Source: Micromonospora antibiotica (GTDB lineage Bacteria; Actinomycetota; Actinomycetes; Mycobacteriales; Micromonosporaceae). Taken from it: a stretch of 64,000 nt of DNA. The stretch lies in the NCBI RefSeq assembly GCF_017599305.1, contig NZ_JAGFWR010000003.1, forward strand, positions 124,001-188,000, read 5' to 3'. The notes beneath the pieces are model-generated. The model saw only the letters and a program-made list of their open reading frames with translations, was not told the DNA's origin and did no database searches. Position numbers and translations under genes: made by a program. Shown piece by piece: positions 53,511 to 61,300 of this stretch (position 1 is its first letter; every line of letters starts with the position of its first letter).

Positions 53511-53689
53511 TCACGGTCGGCCGGGCACGGCCCGGCGGTTCGACCCCGGTCGCGCCGGGCCGGGACCACGGGCGGTCGAGGTGACCACCGGCCGGACCAC
53601 ACACGCCGGACCACAGGGTTCGAGGGGGCCCGCACGGTGGACCACCCGACGCCCGGGACCACCAGCGGGCCCGGACGCCAGGCGGCGGA

Positions 53690-54277
53690 TCAGCGGTCCT
53701 GGGGCTCCTCCGGGTCGGACGCGACCCGGGGCCGGCGCAGCAGGAGCACCGACAGCGCGATCAGCAGCACCAGGTCCAGCACCAGCAGCAGACCGTCCAG
53801 GGGGTCGGTACCGACGTGCTGGTGTCCGGCCTCGGGCACGACGGCGGCCGGCGGCAGCAGCGGTGCGGCGCCGACGGCGAACACGCTGCGCCCGGTGCTC
53901 TGCCGACCGTCGGTGAGCCACACGTGGTAGGCGACGGTGTAGCTGCCCTGCGGCAGGGCCGGCACCGACACCACCAGGTCGCTGCCGTCGCGGCGGGAGG
54001 CACCGGTGGGCACCTGCGGGCCGTCCGCCGGCGTCAACGACACGTGCGCCTCGTTCGGATCCGGAGTTCCCGCCAAGCGCAGCCGCACCTCGGTCGGCCC
54101 GGTGGGCAACCGGCTGCCGTCCGCAGGCACCACGACGGCGGCGACCGTCTCGGCCGGTCCCGGCGGGTTCGGCGAGCGCAGCCACAGCGCGGTCACCACG
54201 GTCACCAGCACCACGGCGACGGCCGCCGCGCGCGGCCCGAAGCCACGGCGGCGGCCGTCCTGTCCGGCGGCGGTCAT
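53690..54277 (-). CDS. CopC-domain protein with membrane anchors at both ends
   Basis: A 195-residue protein: N-terminal helix or signal (about 16-33), a CopC/YcnJ-type beta-sandwich (about 40-135; VVPADGSRLPTGPTEVRLRLAG, then SYTVAYHVWLTDGRQSTGRSVFAVG) and a C-terminal helix (about 160-180) with a basic tail. The N-terminal His of the copper site in true CopC is replaced here (VVPADG), though one GHQHVG segment at 149-154 could bind metal. Its start overlaps the upstream His-rich membrane protein gene (ATGA). Whether it handles copper or something else in the enediyne context is open. Confidence 0.72.
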   Translation of the reverse strand: MTAAGQDGRRRGFGPRAAAVAVVLVTVVTALWLRSPNPPGPAETVAAVVVPADGSRLPTGPTEVRLRLAGTPDPNEAHVSLTPADGPQVPTGASRRDGSDLVVSVPALPQGSYTVAYHVWLTDGRQSTGRSVFAVGAAPLLPPAAVVPEAGHQHVGTDPLDGLLLVLDLVLLIALSVLLLRRPRVASDPEEPQDR

Positions 54278-54855
54278 GCCGGCGTGAGCGCCCTGACCGA
54301 GCGGGGGGCGCAGGTGCAGGCCATCGTCGCCTGCTCGGCGGGGGTGGGTCGCAGGTGCAGGTACATCGCCACCACCATCGGCAGGAAGACGATCGTGTTG
54401 TAGAACAGGTGCAGCTCCACCCGGGCAAAGACCAGCTGCAGCACGCTGGTCGGCACGGGACGGTCGAACAGGAAGTGCCCCGTCTGCGCCTGGAGCAGCA
54501 GCAACAGGTGCTCGATGTGGTGCCAGAACTGGATCGCCAGCGCCACCGTCCACCAGGTACGCGCCCGACCGACGAAACCGGGGCGCAGCAGGGCCAGCCC
54601 GATGAGCATCACGATGGCGTACCCGTAGTGCAGCCACTCCGAGGTGACCAGCCAGGGCACGGCCAGCCCGAGGACGCCCCGGGACTGCGGCACCGGCCAG
54701 CCCAGCACCCAGATCTGGAACGCCTGGACGAGGTGCTCGGCCCAGTGCGCCAGCACCACGACCATGTACAGGTTCAGCGCCGTGCGGTGGTAGGGGCCGT
54801 TGAGCCGGCCGAGCGGGCCCGATCGGGAAGGGCGGGGTACGGCTTGGTTGGACAT
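54274..54855 (-). CDS. His-rich polytopic membrane protein of unknown function
   Basis: A 193-residue protein with four to five membrane helices. I cannot assign a named family. Conserved-looking His residues lie within or at the ends of helices: His37/His41 (AHWAEH), His76, His112/113/116 (WHHIEH), His149 and His167 (MYLHLRP), enough for a metal site in the membrane. It is coupled to the CopC-like gene, so a metal-linked oxidation or metal transport pair is a reasonable guess. GGGGGAG precedes the start. It lies inside the enediyne region between two regulators. Confidence 0.6.
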   Translation of the reverse strand: MSNQAVPRPSRSGPLGRLNGPYHRTALNLYMVVVLAHWAEHLVQAFQIWVLGWPVPQSRGVLGLAVPWLVTSEWLHYGYAIVMLIGLALLRPGFVGRARTWWTVALAIQFWHHIEHLLLLLQAQTGHFLFDRPVPTSVLQLVFARVELHLFYNTIVFLPMVVAMYLHLRPTPAEQATMACTCAPRSVRALTPA

Positions 54856-54994
54856 GTCGGGTGGTCTCCCCCTCGGTCGACGGACACCGGCACCGCAGCG
54901 GGCCGGGGGACGGCAGCACGCCGCCTCTCCAGGCTGGGACCCGCGCGACCCGGTGTCGTCTTCCAACGTGCCGACGTTCCACTGTGGTGGACGG

Positions 54995-55630
54995 TCAGCC
55001 ACCCGCCGCCCGGTCGGCGGAGGTGGCGCAGCAGTGCGCCAGGTGGCTCTCCTGCGCCATCCGGCGCATCGCCTCGAAGGCCACCTCGGACAGCACGTTC
55101 CAGACCGCCATGGCGGTGGCGGAGTGCGCCGACTCGTGCCCGAACTCGTGCGTCACGATCCGCGCCGCGCTCTCGGCGTGCTCACTGAACACGTCGATGT
55201 CGCAGTTGGCGTCGAGCCGCTGCAACGCGGTCAGCACGTGGGCGAGGGTGTCCCGACCGGGTGAGGCGGCGTCGACCTCCCAGCCGAGGCGGTCGATGAA
55301 GTCGTCGACCTGGACCCGGGCCGGGCCGACGTCCGGGGCGTCCTCCTCGGGCTGGTCCGGGAAGAGCGCCCAGATCGTGGCCCGGCACTGGGCGCCCAGC
55401 GAGAGCCCCTTGTCGTCGAGGGCGGCCAGCACCCGACGGACCGAGGACAGACTCAGCCGTCCGATGCCGGCCAGCACCCGGATCAGCTGGAGCCGGGCGA
55501 GGTGCTCCTCGCCGTACTCCGCCTGGTTACGCGCGGTGGGTCGGCCCGGTGGGAGCAGCCGCTCCCGGATGTAGAACTTGATCGTCGGAAGTGGAACACC
55601 ACTGATCCTGGCCAGATCTGAGATGCGCAT
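54995..55630 (-). CDS. MerR-family transcriptional regulator
   Basis: A 211-residue regulator starting at ATG 55630. The N-terminal MerR helix-turn-helix and wing are clear: MRISDLARISGVPLPTIKFYIRERLLPPG, then YGEEHLARLQLIRVLAGIGRLSLSSVRRVL. The long C-terminal domain (about 85-211) contains scattered His and Cys (SHLAHCC near the end) that could sense ligand or metal. An 8-bp inverted repeat lies about 280 bases upstream. It is in the same direction as the PKSE operon and may control it or the CopC pair downstream. Confidence 0.85.
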   Translation of the reverse strand: MRISDLARISGVPLPTIKFYIRERLLPPGRPTARNQAEYGEEHLARLQLIRVLAGIGRLSLSSVRRVLAALDDKGLSLGAQCRATIWALFPDQPEEDAPDVGPARVQVDDFIDRLGWEVDAASPGRDTLAHVLTALQRLDANCDIDVFSEHAESAARIVTHEFGHESAHSATAMAVWNVLSEVAFEAMRRMAQESHLAHCCATSADRAAGG

Positions 55631-56008
55631 CCGTCCCCCCAGGGTCCCGGTGACCACCGCCGGACGCCGCCAGCGGCGGGACTGCGCCGCCCGGCAGCGG
55701 CCGGTCCGAACGTATCGGCGGTGACGCCGCCGCGGACAGCGGGCGCCGGACAGCACGGCGGGTGACGGCCGTCGGCGCGTTCGCGATGACGGCGGTGCAG
55801 CCGCCCGTCGGTGCGACGGCGGCTCCTGGGACAGGGCGGGCACCTCGGGCCTCACCGGCCGGGGTGGTCGCCGCGCATCCGGGACTCATCGCACCTCCCC
55901 CAGCACGATGAGCAACCTGAGAGTTGCTCAGCGCAATAGTAACCAGTGTGGCCTGCGTGCCGGTTATTCGATGTTGCTGAACCGCACTTCGTGGCTGTGC
56001 CCCGAGGG
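55631..56008. other. Intergenic region upstream of merR
   Basis: A 378-bp stretch between the P450 stop and the merR start. It contains the palindrome at 55909-55930 and, on the minus strand, a strong GGGGGAGG followed by an ATG at 55889 that opens a 120-codon frame running into merR in a different frame. This frame is Ala/Pro-rich and not convincing as protein. Confidence 0.5.
55909..55930. promoter_or_regulatory. Palindrome TGAGCAAC-N6-GTTGCTCA
   Basis: A perfect 8-6-8 inverted repeat in an AT-richer patch upstream of merR. On the minus strand a TACTAT hexamer lies just before it, so it may overlap a promoter start site. It is a good candidate operator for MerR autoregulation or another cluster regulator. 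Confidence 0.55.
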
Positions 56009-57367
56009 TCACGTCAGGGCCTGCACCGTCATCGGCAGACCGCCCCGGATGCGCAGCGACAGCATCGGTTCGGGCACCACCCGGTGTCCGGCCGGGGTGT
56101 GCAGCCGCAACCGGCGGCTCACCATGGCCACCACGAAGACCGCCTCCATCAGACCGAGGTGGTTGCCGACGCAGAACCGGGGGCCCGCGCCGAACGGCAC
56201 GTAGGCGTAGCGGGGCCGGCCGGCCGACACCGACGGCGAGAACCGCTCCGGGTCGAACCGGTCCGGCTCGTCCCAGTAGGCCCGGTGCCGGTGCAGGGTG
56301 TACGGGCAGATCAGCACGTCGGTGCCGGCGGGCACCGCGTAGCCGCCGACCTCGTCGGCCTCCTGCGCCCGGCGGGACAGCATCCACACCGGCGGGTACA
56401 GACGCATCGCCTCGCTGAGCACCATCGAGGTGTACGTCAACCGGGGCAGGTCCTCATAGGTCGGCGCCCGGTCACCGAGCACCTCGAGCGCCTCGGCCCG
56501 TACCCGCTCCCAGACCTGTGGGTGCCGGTCGAGCAGGTGGAAGGTCCAGCCGAGGGTGCTGGCGGTGGTCTCGTGCCCGGCCAGCAGCAGGGTGGTCAGC
56601 TCGTCGCGCAGCCGCCGCCGGCCGACCGCGGGGTCGGTCTCCCGGCGGGTCGAGGCCAGCAACCGCGACAGCGCGTCGTCGTTGTCCTCGTGGCCGGGCC
56701 GGGCACGCCGCCGCTCCGCCAACTCGTCGACGATCTCCGCCAGCTCGCGGCGGGCCCGGCGGAAGCGCATCTGCTGCGGCAGCGGCACCCACATCGGCAC
56801 CATGTTCATCGACGCCATCTCGAACATGGCCTGGTCCTGCATCGACTCGAAGGCCGCCCCCAGCGACCGGAAGCCGCTGAGGTCGGCGTCGAGCAGGGTA
56901 CGCCCGAGCACCCCGAGGGTGAGCCCGGTCATCTCCCGCATCATGTCGACCGGCTCACCACCGGCGTACGTCTCCAGCCGGTCGACCAGGCGGCCGGCCT
57001 CCTCGGCGACGATCCCGGCCTGCTGGGCGATGCGGCGGGCCTGGAACACCGGTTGGATCACCCGACGCTGCTCCCGCCACAACTCGCCCTCACTGGTCAG
57101 CAGCCCGTCACCCAGGGCCCGCCGGGCGTGCATCAACCCGATGCCCTTGTGGTAGTTCTGACTGTTGTCGGCCAGCACGTGCTTGGCGTGGTCGGGGTGG
57201 TTGAAGAAGTGCAGCCCCCGCCCCGGGCCGAGACGTACCGCGTCGCCGTAGGTCTCGGCGGCGGAGCGCATCAGGCCGAGCCGGTCGCGGCCCAGCTTCC
57301 ACAGTGTGCCGAGCATCGCCACCCCGGTCGGGCCCCGGGGGACCACCCGGGGCGCGACCGTGGTCAC
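56009..57367 (-). CDS. Cytochrome P450
   Basis: A 452-residue P450 starting at GTG 57367, which overlaps the flavin reductase stop (GTGA). The I-helix LLLAGHETTAST, the ExxR motif in LSEAMRLYPPVW, and the heme loop FGAGPRFCVGNHLG (Cys399) are complete. It is closest in style to the CYP102/CYP4-like soluble bacterial class. It belongs to the pksE operon and probably oxidises the enediyne core; P450 genes (E7) are part of many enediyne clusters. Confidence 0.92.
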   Translation of the reverse strand: MTTVAPRVVPRGPTGVAMLGTLWKLGRDRLGLMRSAAETYGDAVRLGPGRGLHFFNHPDHAKHVLADNSQNYHKGIGLMHARRALGDGLLTSEGELWREQRRVIQPVFQARRIAQQAGIVAEEAGRLVDRLETYAGGEPVDMMREMTGLTLGVLGRTLLDADLSGFRSLGAAFESMQDQAMFEMASMNMVPMWVPLPQQMRFRRARRELAEIVDELAERRRARPGHEDNDDALSRLLASTRRETDPAVGRRRLRDELTTLLLAGHETTASTLGWTFHLLDRHPQVWERVRAEALEVLGDRAPTYEDLPRLTYTSMVLSEAMRLYPPVWMLSRRAQEADEVGGYAVPAGTDVLICPYTLHRHRAYWDEPDRFDPERFSPSVSAGRPRYAYVPFGAGPRFCVGNHLGLMEAVFVVAMVSRRLRLHTPAGHRVVPEPMLSLRIRGGLPMTVQALT

Positions 57368-57900
57368 CGGACCACCCCGCTCGGCATGGGGGTGATCTGC
57401 CGGAACCGCCCGTGCAGGAACAGCACCGCGTCCTCCTCGTGAAGTTTCTCGGCCGACAGCAACCGGCCGACGAAGATGGTGTGGTCGCCGCCCTCGTAGT
57501 CGCGCCACAGTGCGCACTCGAAGGAGGCCAGCGCGCCGGTGATCAGCGGCGCTCCGGTGAGCCGGCCCGGCCGCCAGTCGACGACGTCGAACTGGGCGGC
57601 GCCGAGCGGCCGGCGGCGGTCGGCGAAGTGCCGCGCCACGTGTTCCTGGTCGGCGGCGAGCACCGACACCGCGAAGCTGCCGGCGGCCACCAGGTGACGG
57701 TGCATGACCGCCTCCCGGTCCACGCAGACCAGCAGCAACGGTGGGTCCAGCGACACCGAGGTGAAGGCGTTCGCGGTCATCCCGTGCGGGGTGCGTCCCC
57801 CGACGGTGACCACCGTGACGCCGGTGGCGAAGGCGGCGAAGGCCCGCCGCAGCGCGGCCGGGTCGACCACCGCGTCGTCAGCGCCCGCAGAGATGTCCAT
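57364..57900 (-). CDS. Flavin reductase (E6-type)
   Basis: A 178-residue flavin-reductase-domain protein: LRRAFAAFATGVTVVTV, GMTANAFTSVSLDPPLLLVCVDRE and GSFAVSVLAADQEHVARHFA are the family signatures. It supplies reduced flavin to a partner monooxygenase, here probably within the enediyne pathway (SgcE6-like). The ATG lies 16 bases after the thioesterase stop and the gene is coupled to the P450. Confidence 0.9.
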   Translation of the reverse strand: MDISAGADDAVVDPAALRRAFAAFATGVTVVTVGGRTPHGMTANAFTSVSLDPPLLLVCVDREAVMHRHLVAAGSFAVSVLAADQEHVARHFADRRRPLGAAQFDVVDWRPGRLTGAPLITGALASFECALWRDYEGGDHTIFVGRLLSAEKLHEEDAVLFLHGRFRQITPMPSGVVR

Positions 57901-57916
57901 CCTGGTCCCCTCGCCG

Positions 57917-58360
57917 TCACTGGGCCCGGACGGTGGCCGTGTAGGGCGCCAGCGCCCGGGTCAGCGCCTCCGGCACCCGGGTGGGCGCGGTCCGGTTGTT
58001 GGGCCCGCGCATGCAGGCCACCCGCTGCCGACCCCGGGCGACGAGCGTCTCGCCGCCGCCCGGGTCGAGGCGTACGTAGTCGAAGCTGAACTCCAGCTGG
58101 GTCTGCACCAGGTCGACCAGGCGCATCCGGATCGACAGCTCGTCGAAGGCGGTGATCTCGGCGAAGAACTCGCAGTCGACCTTCAGGGTGAACAGCTTCA
58201 GGTCGTCCTGGAGGTCGGCCAGCACGTCCGGGGCGTGCTGCTTGAGGAACATCTCCCGGCACCGTCCCTGCCAGCGCAGGTAGTTGACGTAGTAGACGTT
58301 GCCGACGATGTTGGTCTCCTCGAAACCGACCGTGTGCGGATACTCGAAGAACTTGTCCAT
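57917..58360 (-). CDS. Enediyne hot-dog thioesterase (E10/TEBC)
   Basis: A 147-residue single hot-dog-fold thioesterase that frees the polyene chain from PKSE. The N-terminal MDKFFEYPHTVGFEETN and GNVYYVNYLRWQGRCREMF are the signature of enediyne TEs (SgcE10/CalE7). As in that family, the usual catalytic Asp of 4-hydroxybenzoyl-CoA thioesterases is replaced by Asn (YYVNY). The ATG follows the pksE stop by two bases, so translation is coupled. Product is a heptaene or related polyene. Confidence 0.95.
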   Translation of the reverse strand: MDKFFEYPHTVGFEETNIVGNVYYVNYLRWQGRCREMFLKQHAPDVLADLQDDLKLFTLKVDCEFFAEITAFDELSIRMRLVDLVQTQLEFSFDYVRLDPGGGETLVARGRQRVACMRGPNNRTAPTRVPEALTRALAPYTATVRAQ

Positions 58361-58362
58361 GA

Positions 58363-61300
58363 TCAACTCCACCCGTCGGTGAGCACGGTGAACACCACCG
58401 GTTGCGGGGTGTCCACCAGGCTCGTGGCGAACGTGGCGACACGCAGCGCACCCGAGGCCAGGACCACCCAGCCGTCGGGTCCGCCAGGCGTCAGGGTCAG
58501 CGGCGAATCCGCCGGCAGGCCGACCTTGCGCAGGCACTCCACCGCGCCCCACACCCGGGTCGACGCGGTGTGCGCGCTCTCCTCGCGGTCCCCGGCGATC
58601 AACGCGGCCAGACCGGCGTGGACGCCCAGCAGGCCCGCCCAGTCCGCCGCCGACCGCTCGGCCACCGGCTCGACGTCACAGCCGACCGTCCCGGTCGCCG
58701 CGACCGCGAGGGTGACCCCGGCACCGTGCGCCGCCGAGACACCGCGGTCACCGTCGACCTCCGGCCGGCCGTCCGGGCGGTAACGCACCTCGTGCCGGGC
58801 GCCGAGGGCCCGGCCGACGGCGACGGCGGTCCGGTCCCGGCGGGGGGTGTCCGCCGCGCCGTCGGGTTCCACGGCGACCGCGACCCGGGCACCGAGCACG
58901 TCGCCCAGCCCGCGTTCCAGGTGCGAGCCGAGCAGCACCGGCAGCCACGGTCCCCGGCCGCCCCGGTGCCGGACCGCCTGCAACCGCAGGCCCTCCCAGC
59001 GTTCGACGACCGCCCCGGACTCGTCGCGCACCGCGATGTCGTAGACGTAGGTGTCGCCGTCGCGGCTGCGTTCGGTGGCGCAGCAGCGCACCGTGCCGGT
59101 GCCCGACATCCGTGCCCCGGCCGGCCAGATCCGCTCCACGCCCACCGGCAGCAGAGTGGCGTCGGGTACGCAGACCTGGTTGCCGTGCATGAACGCGTCC
59201 CGGGTGCCGGGGTCGCCGAGCAGCAGCTCGTCGGGGAGGAAGCCGGCGAACCAGGCGTCACCCCCACCGACGGCCACCTCGGCGTCCACGTCGCGGGCGG
59301 CGGCCCGGTGGAACCCGCGCAACCGTTGGAACCGGCCACCCTGGAACAGCCACTCGCCGTAGAGGTCCCGCTCGGGTGCCAGCGGCACCTGCGGCAGGCC
59401 CGGGTCGGTGCGTCCGGGCGGGCCGTCGGGGACGGCGGTGTCGGTGAACCGCAGCCGGGCCCGGAAGTGGTCGGTGGCGTACCCGGTCTCGGCGCTGCGG
59501 ATCGCCACCTGGACGACGGCGTCGTCGGTGACGGTGGCCGCCACCCGGATGACGGTGCTGCCGTCGGGCGGCACCACGATCGGCCGGGGGAACTCCACCT
59601 GCTCGACGACCGGCACCGTGGACCGGCCGGTGACCGCGACCGCCACCTGCGTCATCGCCTCCATCCCGAAGACCGCCGGGAAGAGCAGGTTGCCGTCGAG
59701 CAGATGGTCGGCGAGGTAGCGGTCGGTGCCGGCGGTCAGCTCGACCTCACTGACCAGTTCGACACCCGGGTAGTACGCCAGCGGTTTGTCCACGAACCGC
59801 AGCAACGGCAGCGGCGGACGGTCGTAACGCAGGGTGTCCATCCCCTCGGCCCGGCCGCTGACCACCACCACGGGCGGCACATCCGGGTCGGCGAGCAGCC
59901 GCAGCAGCACCTCGACGCCCTGGTCGGGGCTGATCGGGACGACCCCCTCCCGGCTGAGCGACTCCACCACCGACAGCCGTTCACCCATCCCCACCCCGGA
60001 CCAGACCGACCATTCCAGGCACAGCGCCCGGCAGTGGGGCAACCGTCGGCCGGTCTCCTCGGTGAGGCCGGCCAGCCAGTCGTTGGCGGTGGCGTAGTGC
60101 GCCTCACCACGCAGGCCGGCCCGGCCGATGATGCTGCCGAAGGTGACCAGCAGGCGCAGCTGCCCGGGGTCGACCGCGGCGAGCACCGCCCGTAGGCCGT
60201 CCAGCTTGGGGGCGAAGGTCCGCCGGACCGCCGCCTGGTCCAGCGCGGTCAGCGCGGCCGGCTCGTTGCGTCCCGCGCCGTGCAGCACCGCGGTCACCGG
60301 ACCCAACGCCGCCCGCACCTCTGCCACCGCGGCGGCGACCTGCCCGGCGTCGGTGACGTCGGCCCGGGTGTAGTGCAGGGTCACCCCACGGGCGGCCATC
60401 CGCCGCAGGTTGTCCGCCAGCTCGGTGTCCTCGGCCGGATCGGAGCGGCCGACCAGCCCCAGCCGGGCCCCGGTCTGCTCCGCCACCGCCAGGGCGCACT
60501 CGGCGGTGATGCCCTTGCCCCCACCGGTGACCAGCAGCACGTCGGAGTCGTCGAGGGCGGGCCGGGTCTGCGCGGCGCGTACCGGCAGGGCCCGCAGCAC
60601 GGGCAGCTGGCGCGTACCCGCGTCGTCGTAGTGGCTCTCCTGGTAGCCGGTGGTGGCACCGACCTCGGCGACCACCCGCTCGACGGCCCCGGGTCCCGCC
60701 GGGGTGTCCACCACCGTCACCCGTAGCTGCGGCGCCTCCAGGCGCAACGTCTTGGCCACCCCGGTCGCGCCCCGACCGCGCTGCACCAGCACGAACCGGG
60801 TGCCGGCCGGCCCGGCCAGGGCCTGCTTCGCCCCGTCCAGGGCCAGCGCGAGGTGCTCCTCGGTGCACTCGGCCGGCAGGCACACCAGCACACCGGAGTC
60901 GACGGCGGCCCGTTCCAGGGCGTGCCGCAGCGGCGCGGCCAGCGGGTGACCGTCGGGGGCGAAGACCTGCCACCGACCGGGTGCGCCACCGCCCACCGGG
61001 GTCGGTGGTGCGGCCGGCTCCCGGTCGACGGTGAAGGCCCGGGTCCAGGTAGCCGCGCCGGTCACGGCGGGCGAACGGTCATGGTCGCCGGCCTGGCCGG
61101 TCGCGGACAGTTCGTCGAGCGCCACGGCGAGTTCCGCGACGGTGGCGGTGGCGAAGTTGGTGGGGGCCTGGGCCGGCGGCACGTTCACCAACCGGGACGC
61201 CTCGTTGATGATCTGCCCGACGGTGATCGAGCTGAGGTGCAGGTCGTCCAGGAGCCGGCTCTCGCCGTGCACCATGGTCAGTGGCAGCTCGGCCCGCTCG

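Larger units (their letters stand above)
53340..53689. other. Intergenic region with terminator and repeats
   Basis: A 350-bp stretch between convergent genes. It contains a strong hairpin (53372-53404), then a block of CCGGGCC-rich tandem repeats (53458-53510), and nothing that looks coding. Confidence 0.6.
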
